From positions 161,585 through 225,584 of the forward strand of contig JAFECJ010000003.1 of assembly GCA_018242205.1 (NCBI GenBank): 64,000 nucleotides of DNA, written 5' to 3'. A program made the position numbers and the translations under genes. The DNA is from Pseudomonadota bacterium (lineage in GTDB: Bacteria; Pseudomonadota; Alphaproteobacteria; Rhizobiales; Xanthobacteraceae). Shown piece by piece: positions 46,585 to 55,028 of this stretch. Position 1 is the stretch's first letter. The number at the start of each line of letters is the position of its first letter. The notes below the pieces were generated by a model. That model made no database searches and was not told the DNA's origin. It saw nothing but the letters and a program-made list of their open reading frames with translations.

Positions 46585-47202
46585 ATGAGCGAACCTCCCA
46601 TTTCACGCGGCTTCCGCGGGCGCGGCGACGCCGCGCGCAATTCGCGTGTCCCGCCCGGCCAGCATCTGGTCGAGGATTTCCCGGTGCTGTCCGCGGGACC
46701 GACGCCGCCGCTCGATCTGGCGAACTGGCGGCTGTCGATCGAGGACGGCCCATCGCCGCTGGCCGAGTGGAACTGGGCACAATTCATGGCGCTGCCGCAG
46801 ACCGATCTGACGGTCGATATCCATTGCGTCACCACCTGGTCGAAGCTGGACACGCAGTGGCGCGGCGTCTCGATCGACACGCTGCTGGAAGCTGCGGGCT
46901 TGTCCGAGCCGCCCCAGCCATACGTGCTGGCGCATTGCGATGGCGGCTATACGACAAATATCCCGGCCGAGGATCTGCTCGACGGCAAGGCGATGATCGC
47001 CTTTGAATATGACGGCGAGGCGCTCGCCCCCGAACACGGCGGACCGGCGCGGCTCCTGGTGCCGCATCTCTATTTCTGGAAGAGCGCGAAGTGGGTGCAG
47101 ACGCTGCAATTCGTTGATCCGGAAATTCCCGGCTTCTGGGAAGAGAACGGCTATCACATCTACGGCGACCCATGGCGCGAGCAGCGTTATGACGGAGATT
47201 GA
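46585..47202 (+). CDS. Molybdopterin-dependent sulfite-oxidase-like oxidoreductase
   Basis: A 205-residue protein of the sulfite oxidase/YedY fold. The molybdenum-ligand cysteine is in VDIHCVTTWSKLD. RLLVPHLYFWKSAKWVQTLQF is the conserved cofactor-facing segment and WEENGYHIYGDPWREQR the C-terminal signature of this short clade. No Tat signal is present, so it appears cytosolic, unlike MsrP. ATG 46585 follows CGGAGATCC. A flavin reductase gene starts 47 bases downstream, probably its redox partner. Confidence 0.87.
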   Translation: MSEPPISRGFRGRGDAARNSRVPPGQHLVEDFPVLSAGPTPPLDLANWRLSIEDGPSPLAEWNWAQFMALPQTDLTVDIHCVTTWSKLDTQWRGVSIDTLLEAAGLSEPPQPYVLAHCDGGYTTNIPAEDLLDGKAMIAFEYDGEALAPEHGGPARLLVPHLYFWKSAKWVQTLQFVDPEIPGFWEENGYHIYGDPWREQRYDGD

Positions 47203-47205
47203 GGC

Positions 47206-47254
47206 GCGCATGATCCCGAAAAGTGGGAACCGGTTTTCGGATTAGATCATGCGC
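47206..47254. repeat. Palindromic repeat containing a start codon
   Basis: GCGCATGATCC at the left and GATCATGCGC at the right end of a 49-base element with the core AAAGTGGGAACCGGTTTTCGG. It shares AAGTGGGNACCGGTT with the element at 17685. The ATG of the next gene (47249) is in its right arm. Confidence 0.8.
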
Positions 47255-48010
47255 CAGGAAAATGCGGCCGCGGCCGCGCCTAAGAAACAATGGCTCACCG
47301 CCACCGTGCGCGAGGTGATCGACGAGACGCCGCGCGTGCGCAGCCTTGTGCTCGACGTGCCGGGCTGGCCCGGTCATCGCGCCGGCCAGCACGTCGATGT
47401 GCGATTGACCGCGCCGGACGGCTACCAGGCGCAGCGTAGTTATTCGATCGCTTCGCCGCCGGGCGAGGGCGCGCTGACGCTGACGGTGGAAATGCTGCCG
47501 GACGGCGAGGTGTCGTCTTATCTCGCCGGTGAAGCGCGCGCTGGCGATCAGTTCGAATTGCGCGGGCCGATCGGCGGCTATTTTGTCTGGACGCCCGAGC
47601 TCGAGGGCCCGCTGTTCCTGGTCGCCGGCGGCTCCGGCATCGTGCCGTTGATGGCGATGTTGCGCGAGCGTGCCGCAAAGCGCGCGACCCAGCCGGCGAC
47701 GCTGCTCTTTTCATCGCGCACCCGTGACGACATCATCTACCGCGCCGAGCTGGAAAAGCTGGCCGGGCAGGGCGACGGCCTCACCGTCATTCACACCCTG
47801 ACGCGCGGCGTGCCCGCCGGCTGGACCGGTCTGTCGCGTCGCATCGACGGCACGATGCTCGCCGAATTCGGCATTGCCCCTGACCGGATGCCGCGCATCT
47901 TCATCTGCGGCCCGACGCCGCTGGTCGAGACGGCGGCCTTTATTTTGCGCGAACTCGGCCACGCCGCGAAGCTGATCAAGACCGAGCGCTTCGGGCCGAC
48001 GGGTAAATAG
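47249..48010 (+). CDS. FAD/NAD(P)H oxidoreductase (ferredoxin-reductase fold)
   Basis: A 253-residue FNR-family protein. FAD binding is shown by RSYSIASPPGEG, the NAD(P)H domain begins LFLVAGGSGIVPLMAMLRE, and FICGPTPLVETAAFILRELG near the C-terminus is the nucleotide-binding end. There is no fused ferredoxin domain. It probably exchanges electrons with the upstream sulfite-oxidase-like protein. The start codon lies in a repeat and no clear ribosome site is visible, so it may depend on translation of the upstream gene. Confidence 0.87.
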   Translation: MRQENAAAAAPKKQWLTATVREVIDETPRVRSLVLDVPGWPGHRAGQHVDVRLTAPDGYQAQRSYSIASPPGEGALTLTVEMLPDGEVSSYLAGEARAGDQFELRGPIGGYFVWTPELEGPLFLVAGGSGIVPLMAMLRERAAKRATQPATLLFSSRTRDDIIYRAELEKLAGQGDGLTVIHTLTRGVPAGWTGLSRRIDGTMLAEFGIAPDRMPRIFICGPTPLVETAAFILRELGHAAKLIKTERFGPTGK

Positions 48011-48083
48011 CCGTTGACCCTGCGCGGCTGGCTAAACGGGCGGTAACCACGTAAGATCGGCCCGTGTCGGTGAGGGGGCGTTC

Positions 48084-48632
48084 ATGATCGTCGGTCTGCC
48101 GGTTCCCGCGTTCACGGTGATCCACGTCATCATCACGTTGATCGCGATCTTGAGCGGCCTGGTCGTGGTCTTCGGCATGATCGGCTCGCACCGTTTGCCC
48201 AAGACGACGGCAATGTTCTGGACCATGACGGTGCTGACGACCGTCACCGGCTTCATGTTCTTCCTGTCGCCGACGCAGGCCAGGGTGCTGACGCCGGCCG
48301 CCTCGCTCGGCCTCGTCGCCACCATCGTTTTCCTGATCGGGCTGTTCGCGCTGTATGTGAAGCATGTCTTTGGCGCCTGGCGCTGGATTTACGCCATCGC
48401 CGCGACGCTTTCGCTCTACCTCAACGTGTTCGTGCTGATCACTCAGGCGTTCAATAAAGTGAATCTGATCAATCCGGCCGCGCCGATTCCGGTCGCGCAG
48501 TCCGGCCCGCCTTTCGGCCCGCCGACGGATTTCCACTTCGCCATCGCGCAGGGGGTGACGCTCGTGATCTTCGTCATGCTCGGCATCGTCGCGGCGCTGA
48601 AATTTCGCCGCGGTCCCGGCCTGGCGGCGTGA
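48084..48632 (+). CDS. Integral membrane protein of unknown function
   Basis: A 182-residue protein with about five hydrophobic helices (FTVIHVIITLIAILSGLVVV, FWTMTVLTTVTGFMFFL, LGLVATIVFLIGLFALYV, WIYAIAATLSLYLNVFVLI and a last one near VTLVIFVMLGIVAAL). A proline-rich loop PPFGPPTDFHFAIAQG lies before the last helix. It resembles uncharacterised small membrane proteins of rhizobia. It is co-directional with, but 73 bases away from, the flavin reductase and convergent with the DUF6455 gene. Confidence 0.7.
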   Translation: MIVGLPVPAFTVIHVIITLIAILSGLVVVFGMIGSHRLPKTTAMFWTMTVLTTVTGFMFFLSPTQARVLTPAASLGLVATIVFLIGLFALYVKHVFGAWRWIYAIAATLSLYLNVFVLITQAFNKVNLINPAAPIPVAQSGPPFGPPTDFHFAIAQGVTLVIFVMLGIVAALKFRRGPGLAA

Positions 48633-48647
48633 AGCGGCGCGGCTAGG

Positions 48648-48941
48648 TTACGCCGCCGGCAAACCCGGATCGAAGCCCTGGTGCAGCACATGCGGCTCGC
48701 CCTGGTCGAACTGCATTTCGAACAGCAAATCGTTGTTCGGGCAGAAGGCCGGCGCGAAAGCGAAAGACATCGGCGCCTGCGCCAGAAAGCTCCGGCACTC
48801 CGCCTTCGACTTGCAGCCCTGGCACTGGTGCAGGGCGGTCAGATAGGTCAGTTCCGACTGGGCGATGGAGCGGCGCGCCGGATCGATGCCGAGACGCTGC
48901 ATCATCTCGAAAAGGGCTGGGCTGCTGCTTTGGCCGGTCAT
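48648..48941 (-). CDS. DUF6455 family protein
   Basis: A 97-residue small protein with four cysteines: CQGCKSKAECRSFL in the middle and FCPNND near the end, a CxxC-x5-C pattern that could hold zinc or a redox centre. The LGIDPARRSIAQSELTYLTAL helix is typical of DUF6455. ATG 48941 is used; 48968 would add nine basic residues. Function unknown. Confidence 0.72.
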   Translation of the reverse strand: MTGQSSSPALFEMMQRLGIDPARRSIAQSELTYLTALHQCQGCKSKAECRSFLAQAPMSFAFAPAFCPNNDLLFEMQFDQGEPHVLHQGFDPGLPAA

Positions 48942-49027
48942 AGCGGACCTCCCACGACGTTTAGTCACGATGCTGCGGGCAGCCGCGCTGTTCCATGATC
49001 TGGATCAAGTCTCTCGTGCCAAAAAAA

Positions 49028-49051
49028 GAAGCCGCCCCACGCGGCGGCTTC
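49028..49051 (-). terminator. Terminator of the pilin gene
   Basis: GAAGCCGCC (49028-49036) and GGCGGCTTC (49043-49051) form a 9-bp stem; on the minus strand it is followed by seven Ts (49027-49021). Confidence 0.93.
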
Positions 49052-49075
49052 AAGCTTTGGAGGTTCGGCAATCGC

Positions 49076-49237
49076 CTATTTCAGCTGAGTCGAAATGCTG
49101 TCGAAGCTGGTGTTCAACTTGGTGCCGATCGTGTTGACCGTGACGATGATGGCGACGGAAATACCGGCCGCGATCAGGCCGTATTCGATAGCGGTGGCGC
49201 CGGACTGATCGGCGAGGAAGGCCTTCACAAGACGCAT
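49076..49237 (-). CDS. Flp/Fap-type pilin
   Basis: A 53-residue pilin precursor. The basic leader MRLVKAFLADQSGA is followed by TAIEYGLIAAGISVAIIVTV, the G/A-TAIEYGLI processing and hydrophobic segment of Flp pilins, with cleavage expected before the glutamate-5 helix. The short polar tail ends SISTQLK. ATG 49237 has AGGAG upstream on its strand. No tad/cpa assembly genes are nearby, so it is an orphan major or minor pilin. It has its own terminator. Confidence 0.92.
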   Translation of the reverse strand: MRLVKAFLADQSGATAIEYGLIAAGISVAIIVTVNTIGTKLNTSFDSISTQLK

Positions 49238-49264
49238 GGCAGACTCCTGTTGGAACTGTGGCAA

Positions 49265-49559
49265 TATTGTTATTAGTGGAACTCACAATTCCAGGACAGC
49301 CACGTGAATTGGTTACAGCGAATTAGCCATAAGGCCGCTGTCACCGACGCGCGCCGATTTGAATCGGCTTCGCTTCAAAGCTGCTGACAACTCGAGACGC
49401 CGCTTATCCGGCCACCACTGGCCACTCGGATCAGCGTGACGCTTAAAGTGTCAGCACTGATTAAAATTCAATCAGAGGTCTTTGACCGAAAACTAGGCAG
49501 TTGTTTGTAGCCTGACATGAGCCGTTACGGATCAATAGGTTATTGCCATTGTGACGGCT
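49265..49559. other. Intergenic region between pilin and urtA
   Basis: About 300 bases without a credible ORF between divergent genes. It is noticeably more AT-rich around 49440-49520 (TTAAAGTGTCAGCACTGATT) and should hold the pilin promoter and any NtrC enhancer site for the urtA sigma-54 promoter. No exact NtrC palindrome was recognised. Confidence 0.5.
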
Positions 49560-49575
49560 TGGCACAGACCTTGCG
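49560..49575 (+). promoter_or_regulatory. Sigma-54 promoter of urtA
   Basis: TGGCACAGACCTTGCG gives TGGCAC-N5-TTGC, an exact match to the -24/-12 consensus, 62 bases before the urtA ATG. It implies RpoN and most likely NtrC control, i.e. induction of urea uptake and urease under nitrogen limitation. Confidence 0.85.
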
Positions 49576-49637
49576 ATCCTACTCTTGCGCGAAGAATCGA
49601 AGCGAGGACGCGCGTCAAACGCAGGGGATCTCAACGA

Positions 49638-50963
49638 ATGTACACAGTCGTTCAAACGGCCGCCAAGCGGCCGACCGCCCGCAAGTGGCTTGCCGCCGCT
49701 GCGGGCCTTGCCATCGCGGCGACCGGCGCGATGGCGCCGGCGAAAGCCGCCGACACCATCAAGGTCGGCATCCTTCACTCGCTCTCGGGCACGATGGCTA
49801 TCTCCGAGACCACGTTGAAGGACACGATGCTGTTCCTGATCGACGAGCAGAACAAAAAAGGCGGTCTGCTCGGCAAGAAACTCGAAGCCGTTGTCGTCGA
49901 CCCGGCCTCGAACTGGCCGCTGTTCGCCGAAAAGGCGCGCGAGCTGATCGCCAAGGACAAGGTCGCCGCCGTGTTCGGCTGCTGGACCTCCGTGTCGCGC
50001 AAGTCGGTGCTGCCGGTGTTCAAGGAGCTGAACAACATCCTCTTCTACCCCGTGCAGTACGAGGGTGAAGAGTCCGAGCGCAACGTATTCTACACTGGTG
50101 CCGCGCCGAACCAGCAGGCGATCCCGGCCGTCGATTATCTGATGTCGAAGGACGGCGGTTCGGTGAAGCGCTGGGTGCTGGCGGGCACCGACTACGTCTA
50201 TCCGCGCACCACCAACAAGATCCTCGAGGCCTATCTGAAGTCGAAAGGCGTCAAGGATGAAGACATCATGATCAACTACACGCCGTTCGGTCACTCGGAC
50301 TGGCAGACGATCGTGTCGGACATCAAGAAGTTCGGCTCGGCCGGCAAGAAGACGGCGGTGGTTTCGACCATCAACGGCGACGCCAACGTCCCGTTCTACA
50401 AGGAACTGGGCAACCAGGGCATCAAGGCCACCGACATCCCGGTGGTGGCGTTCTCGGTCGGCGAAGAAGAACTCGCCGGTCTCGACACCAAGCCGCTGGT
50501 CGGCCATCTCGCCGCCTGGAACTACTTCGAGTCGATCAAGACGCCGGAGAACGCCGCCTTCATCAAGAAGTGGCAGGCCTACACCAAGAACCCGAAGCGC
50601 ACGACCAACGACCCGATGGAAGCCCACGTGATCGGCTTCAATATGTGGGTCAAGGCCGTGGAAAAGGTCGGCACCACCGATCCGGACAAGGTGATCGACG
50701 CGTTGCCGGGCATCACGGCCGCGAACCTGACGGGCGGCACCTCGACCATGCTGCCGAACCACCACATCACCAAGCCGGTCTTCATCGGCGAAATCCGCGC
50801 CGACGGTCAGTTCGACGTGGTGTGGAAGACCAAGGGTCTGGTGCCGGGCGATGCTTGGTCAGACTACCTGCCGGGCTCCAAGGACCTGGAATCCGACTGG
50901 GTCAAGCTGAAGTGCGGCAACTACAACAAGGTCACCAAGAAGTGTGGCGGCTCGGCCTCGTGA
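49638..50963 (+). CDS. urtA: Urea ABC transporter substrate-binding protein
   Basis: A 441-residue periplasmic receptor of the amide/urea family. A twin-basic leader and hydrophobic stretch (residues ~20-38) end near AKAADTIKVGILHSLSG. Family markers: SGTMAISETTLKD, FGCWTSVSRKSVLPVF and YPVQYEGEESERNVFYTGAAPNQQ, which line the urea pocket in UrtA. ATG 49638 is chosen because longer frames run into the sigma-54 promoter. First gene of urtABCDE. Confidence 0.95.
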   Translation: MYTVVQTAAKRPTARKWLAAAAGLAIAATGAMAPAKAADTIKVGILHSLSGTMAISETTLKDTMLFLIDEQNKKGGLLGKKLEAVVVDPASNWPLFAEKARELIAKDKVAAVFGCWTSVSRKSVLPVFKELNNILFYPVQYEGEESERNVFYTGAAPNQQAIPAVDYLMSKDGGSVKRWVLAGTDYVYPRTTNKILEAYLKSKGVKDEDIMINYTPFGHSDWQTIVSDIKKFGSAGKKTAVVSTINGDANVPFYKELGNQGIKATDIPVVAFSVGEEELAGLDTKPLVGHLAAWNYFESIKTPENAAFIKKWQAYTKNPKRTTNDPMEAHVIGFNMWVKAVEKVGTTDPDKVIDALPGITAANLTGGTSTMLPNHHITKPVFIGEIRADGQFDVVWKTKGLVPGDAWSDYLPGSKDLESDWVKLKCGNYNKVTKKCGGSAS

Positions 50964-50989
50964 GCTGAGCGCGTCCAACCACCGACGAT

Positions 50990-51020
50990 CCGGGAGGCGG
51001 ATTGCGTCTCCGCCTCCCGG
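50990..51020 (+). terminator. Strong hairpin between urtA and urtB
   Basis: CCGGGAGGCGGA (50990-51001) and TCCGCCTCCCGG (51009-51020) form a perfect 12-bp stem with a 7-base loop and no T-tract. It probably protects or attenuates the message so that binding protein outnumbers the permeases. Confidence 0.7.
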
Positions 51021-51062
51021 AACTCTCAAAGAACAAGAAACGTCGCTTTCCTGCCGGGGATC

Positions 51063-52685
51063 GTGAATATCATGCGCCGTTTGTTCGAACGTTTCGCCAT
51101 TGCGTTGCTGATGGTCGGCATCCTCGCCGCCGGCACGCTGACGGCCCGCGCTGCCGCCTATGAAGACGCGCTGCCGAAATTCACGCTAGATAGTTTCAGC
51201 GACACCGCCGACGCCGTCGACGCCATTGCCGGATCGGGCAGCCCGCACGCGGCGGCGCTGTTGCAGGCGCTCAAGGACCAGCGGCTCCTGTTCAGCGCCA
51301 CCGACAAGAAGGTGCTGATCAAGACGGCGGACGGCAAACTCACCGATGCCGCGACCGGCCAGCCTTTCACCGCCGCGCCGCCGGCGGACCTCGACAATGT
51401 CCGTCTCAACAACCGCCTGCGCAATCTCATCGACGCCGCGCTCGGCGCGCTGACCTTGATGGCGCCGGACGCGGGCAAGCGTTACGACGCCGCGCAGTCG
51501 GTGTTCAAGTCGCGCGACGCATCCGCGGCGTCCGCACTCGACAAGGCGATCGCCGCCGAAAAGGACGCCGGCGTCAAGAAGGTGATGCAGGAGGCGAGGG
51601 CGGCGCTGACCCTGGCCGACGAAAGTGCGTCGCCGGCCGACAAGGTCGCCGCCATCACGATCATCCGCGACCGCGGCGATCAGGATGCGATGGCGCTGCT
51701 GCAATCGCTGCCAGCGGATTCGCCGAAGGAGGTGCTGGCCGCCGCCGGCGACGCCAAGGCCAAGATCGAGCGCAACCTCGCGCTCTGGAGCACGGTGCAG
51801 AACTTCTGGTACGGCCTGTCGCTCGGCTCGGTGCTGCTGCTCGCCGCCATCGGCCTCGCCATCACCTTCGGCGTCATGGGCGTCATCAACATGGCGCATG
51901 GCGAGATGGTGATGCTGGGGGCCTACACCACTTTCGTCGTGCAGGAGATCATCCGCACCCGTTATCCCGGCCTGTTCGACTATTCGCTGGCGATCGCGCT
52001 GCCGCTCGCCTTCCTGTTCTCGGCTATCGTCGGCATCATCATCGAACGCTCGGTCATCCGCTTCCTCTACGGCCGGCCGCTGGAGACGCTGCTCGCCACC
52101 TGGGGCATCTCGCTGGTGCTGCAACAGGCGGTGCGCGCGGCCTTCGGGCCCACCAACAAGGAAGTCGGTAATCCGTCCTGGATGTCGGGCGCCTTCGATC
52201 TCGGCGGCATTCTCATTACCTATAACCGGCTCTGGATCATCGTCTTCACGGCGATTGTCTTCGTCGCGCTGCTCGCCATGCTGCGCTTCACGCGGCTTGG
52301 CCTCGAAATGCGCGCGGTGACGCAGAACCGCGCCATGGCCGCCGCCGTCGGCATTCGCACGGCCAGGATCGACGCGCTGACCTTCGGCCTCGGCTCCGGC
52401 ATTGCCGGCATCGCCGGCGTGGCGCTGTCGCAGATCGACAACGTCTCGCCGAACCTGGGGCAGGGCTACATCATCGACTCGTTCATGGTCGTGGTGTTCG
52501 GCGGCGTCGGCAATCTGTGGGGCACACTGGTCGGCGCCATGACGCTTGGCATCGCCAACAAGTTCCTCGAGCCCTTTGCCGGCGCCGTGCTTGGCAAGAT
52601 CGCCATTCTCGTCTTCATCATTCTGTTTATCCAGAAGCGCCCGCGCGGCATGTTCGCGCTCAAGGGCCGGGCGATTGAAGCATGA
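51063..52685 (+). CDS. urtB: Urea ABC transporter permease UrtB
   Basis: A 540-residue LivH-type permease with the long N-terminal periplasmic extension typical of UrtB: a signal-like segment (residues ~8-30), about 200 residues rich in Ala/Asp/Lys with ADKVAAITIIRDRGDQDAM, then the permease core starting GSVLLLAAIGLAITFGVMGV and containing AHGEMVMLGAYTTFVVQE. GTG 51063 and ATG 51072 are both possible starts. It forms the channel with UrtC. Confidence 0.94.
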   Translation: MNIMRRLFERFAIALLMVGILAAGTLTARAAAYEDALPKFTLDSFSDTADAVDAIAGSGSPHAAALLQALKDQRLLFSATDKKVLIKTADGKLTDAATGQPFTAAPPADLDNVRLNNRLRNLIDAALGALTLMAPDAGKRYDAAQSVFKSRDASAASALDKAIAAEKDAGVKKVMQEARAALTLADESASPADKVAAITIIRDRGDQDAMALLQSLPADSPKEVLAAAGDAKAKIERNLALWSTVQNFWYGLSLGSVLLLAAIGLAITFGVMGVINMAHGEMVMLGAYTTFVVQEIIRTRYPGLFDYSLAIALPLAFLFSAIVGIIIERSVIRFLYGRPLETLLATWGISLVLQQAVRAAFGPTNKEVGNPSWMSGAFDLGGILITYNRLWIIVFTAIVFVALLAMLRFTRLGLEMRAVTQNRAMAAAVGIRTARIDALTFGLGSGIAGIAGVALSQIDNVSPNLGQGYIIDSFMVVVFGGVGNLWGTLVGAMTLGIANKFLEPFAGAVLGKIAILVFIILFIQKRPRGMFALKGRAIEA

Positions 52686-52728
52686 TGAAGGTGATTGCTC
52701 TAACCGCATGCTCGCTTCACCTCTCCCC

Positions 52729-52866
52729 GCAGGCGGGGAGAGGTCGGCTTCCGAACGTCGTGAGGAAGCCGGGTGAGGGGGCCTTCAAGTTTGCACACGG
52801 CGCCGCCCCCTCACCCGGCTCGCAGCTTTGCTGCTCGCCACCCTCTCCCCGCAAGCGGGGAGAGGG
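52729..52866. repeat. CTCTCCCC-family palindromic pair before urtC
   Basis: The outer arms are ACCTCTCCCCGCAGGCGGGG and CCCCGCAAGCGGGGAGAGGG, with inner GGGTGAGGGGG and CCCCCTCACCC. It ends 9 bases before urtC and would fold into a long cruciform or hairpin. Confidence 0.85.
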
Positions 52867-52875
52867 AAGGAGGGC

Positions 52876-54066
52876 ATGATGAAATCGCATCCGCTCATCC
52901 GCATGCTCGATCGCGGCTCGACGCTGTTCCTCGTGCTGCTCGCCGCCTTCGCCATCGCCATTCCGGTGCTCAATTTGATGGTGCCGGCGGGTTCGGCCTT
53001 GCATGTCTCGACCTATCTCGTCGCGCTGCTCGGCAAATATGTCTGCTACGGCCTCTTGGCGCTGTCGATCGACCTGATCTGGGGCTATGTCGGCATCCTG
53101 TCGCTCGGCCACGGCGCTTTCTTCGCGCTCGGCGGCTACGCCATGGGCATGTATCTGATGCGCCAGATCGGCAGCCGTGGCGTCTATGCCAATCCGATCC
53201 TGCCGGATTTCATGGTGTTCCTGAACTGGAAGGAACTGCCGTTCTTCTGGTACGGCTTCAATCACTTCGCCTATGCGGCGCTGATGATCCTGTTGGTGCC
53301 CGGCCTCCTGGCCTTCGTGTTCGGCTGGTTCGCCTTCCGCTCGCGCGTTACCGGCGTCTATCTGTCGATCATTACCCAGGCGATGACCTATGCGCTGCTG
53401 CTCGGCTTCTTCCGCAACAATTTCGGTTTCGGCGGCAATAACGGCCTGACCGATTTCAAGGACATCCTCGGCTTCAACGTCCAGGCCGAGACCACGCGCA
53501 ACGCGCTGCTGGTCATCTCCTGCCTCGCGCTCGGCGTTTGCTTCCTGATCTGCCGCGCCATCGTCACCTCGAAATTCGGCAAGGTGCTGGTGGCGATCCG
53601 CGACGCCGAGGCGCGCACGCGCTTCATGGGTTACCGGGTCGAGAGCTACAAGCTGTTCGTGTTCACGGTGTCGGCCTGCATGGCCGGCGTTGCCGGCGCA
53701 CTCTATGTGCCGCAGGTCGGCATCATCAATCCGAGCGAATTCGCGCCGGGCAACTCGATCGAAGCCGTGATCTGGGTCGCGGTCGGCGGCCGCGGTACGC
53801 TGATCGGCGCGGTGCTCGGCGCCTTCGTCGTCAACTACACCAAGACCTTCTTCACCACCGGCCTCTTGGCGCCATATTGGCTGTTCGTGCTCGGCGGCCT
53901 GTTCATCGGCACCACCTTGTTCCTGCCGCGCGGCATCGTCGGCACCTGGGCGCACTGGCGCGCCGGCGTGAAGGAAAAGAGCGAGGCCGCGCGGTCGGCT
54001 GCAGCCGAAGACGGCATGCTGCCGACGGCGGGATCGCCATCGACGCAGCCGAGTGCGGCGGAGTAG
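52876..54066 (+). CDS. urtC: Urea ABC transporter permease UrtC
   Basis: A 396-residue LivM-type permease with about nine hydrophobic segments. LALSIDLIWGYVGILSLGHGAFFALGGYAMG is the family signature (cited in parts: GYVGILSLGHGAFF). The C-terminus is hydrophilic and ends QPSAAE. ATG 52876 follows AAGGAGGG; the frame upstream runs into the repeat. It pairs with UrtB. Confidence 0.94.
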   Translation: MMKSHPLIRMLDRGSTLFLVLLAAFAIAIPVLNLMVPAGSALHVSTYLVALLGKYVCYGLLALSIDLIWGYVGILSLGHGAFFALGGYAMGMYLMRQIGSRGVYANPILPDFMVFLNWKELPFFWYGFNHFAYAALMILLVPGLLAFVFGWFAFRSRVTGVYLSIITQAMTYALLLGFFRNNFGFGGNNGLTDFKDILGFNVQAETTRNALLVISCLALGVCFLICRAIVTSKFGKVLVAIRDAEARTRFMGYRVESYKLFVFTVSACMAGVAGALYVPQVGIINPSEFAPGNSIEAVIWVAVGGRGTLIGAVLGAFVVNYTKTFFTTGLLAPYWLFVLGGLFIGTTLFLPRGIVGTWAHWRAGVKEKSEAARSAAAEDGMLPTAGSPSTQPSAAE

Positions 54067-54083
54067 GGCGCAAAGAGCAAACC

Positions 54084-54854
54084 ATGACCACGGTCGAATA
54101 CAACGCCGAGACCACGTCCGCGCTGCTCTACCTCGACGGCATCAGCGTGTCGTTCGACGGCTTCAGGGCGCTCAACGAATTGTCCTTCGTCATCGAACCC
54201 GGCGAGATGCGCGCCATCATCGGCCCGAACGGCGCCGGCAAGACCACGATGATGGACGTCATCACCGGCAAGACCCGGCCCGACACCGGCGACGTGTTCT
54301 TCGAGCAGGGCAAATACGATCTTTCGACCTTGGACGAGACCGAGATCGCCACGCTCGGCATCGGTCGCAAGTTCCAGAAGCCGACCGTGTTCGAGATGCA
54401 CACGGTCGAGGACAACCTTCAGCTCGCGTTGAAGAACGACCGCAGCGTCAAGGCGACCTTGTTCTGGCAATCGTCTGCCGAGCAGGAAGCGCGCATCGAC
54501 GAGGTGCTGGAGACGGTGCGGCTGAAGGCTCTGCGCAATCGCATCGCTGGCTCGCTGTCGCACGGCCAGAAGCAGTGGCTGGAGATCGCCATGCTGCTGG
54601 CGCAGGATCCCAAGCTTCTTCTGGTCGACGAGCCGGTCGCCGGCATGACCGACGTCGAGACCATGCAGACCGCGGAACTGCTGCGCGAGATCAACAGGAC
54701 CAAGACCGTGGTCGTGGTCGAGCACGACATGGCCTTCGTCCGCGAGCTCGGCGTCAAGGTGACCTGTCTGCACGAAGGCTCGGTGCTGGCCGAAGGCTCG
54801 ATCGATCAGGTCTCGACCAACGATCGCGTCGTCGAAGTGTATTTGGGACGGTGA
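54084..54854 (+). CDS. urtD: Urea ABC transporter ATP-binding protein UrtD
   Basis: A 256-residue LivG-like ATPase. Walker A is GPNGAGKTT, the signature-loop region LSHGQKQWLEIAMLL, Walker B LLLVDEPVAGM, and the H-loop VVEHDM. The LSHGQKQW form instead of LSGGQ is the normal UrtD variant. The frame remains open upstream to 53538 but overlaps urtC, so ATG 54084 is the start. Confidence 0.95.
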   Translation: MTTVEYNAETTSALLYLDGISVSFDGFRALNELSFVIEPGEMRAIIGPNGAGKTTMMDVITGKTRPDTGDVFFEQGKYDLSTLDETEIATLGIGRKFQKPTVFEMHTVEDNLQLALKNDRSVKATLFWQSSAEQEARIDEVLETVRLKALRNRIAGSLSHGQKQWLEIAMLLAQDPKLLLVDEPVAGMTDVETMQTAELLREINRTKTVVVVEHDMAFVRELGVKVTCLHEGSVLAEGSIDQVSTNDRVVEVYLGR

Positions 54855-54889
54855 TGAGGAGGCTTTGTCGTTGCGGCAAACTCGGTTCA

Positions 54890-55015
54890 CCTCTCCCCTG
54901 GTGGGAGAGGTCGGCGCGCGCCAGCGCGCCGGGTGAGGGGGCGTTGCGAAAATTTCCCCCTCACCCGGCTCGCTCACTTCGTTTGCTCGCCACCCTCTCC
55001 CACAAGGGGAGAGGG
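54890..55015. repeat. CTCTCCCC-family palindromic pair before urtE
   Basis: Outer arms ACCTCTCCCCTGGTGGGAG and CTCTCCCACAAGGGGAGAG, inner GGGTGAGGGGG and CCCCCTCACCC, with a short GCGCGC hairpin at 54912-54931. It ends 13 bases before urtE. Confidence 0.85.
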
Positions 55016-55028
55016 TAAGGAGAAGAAC

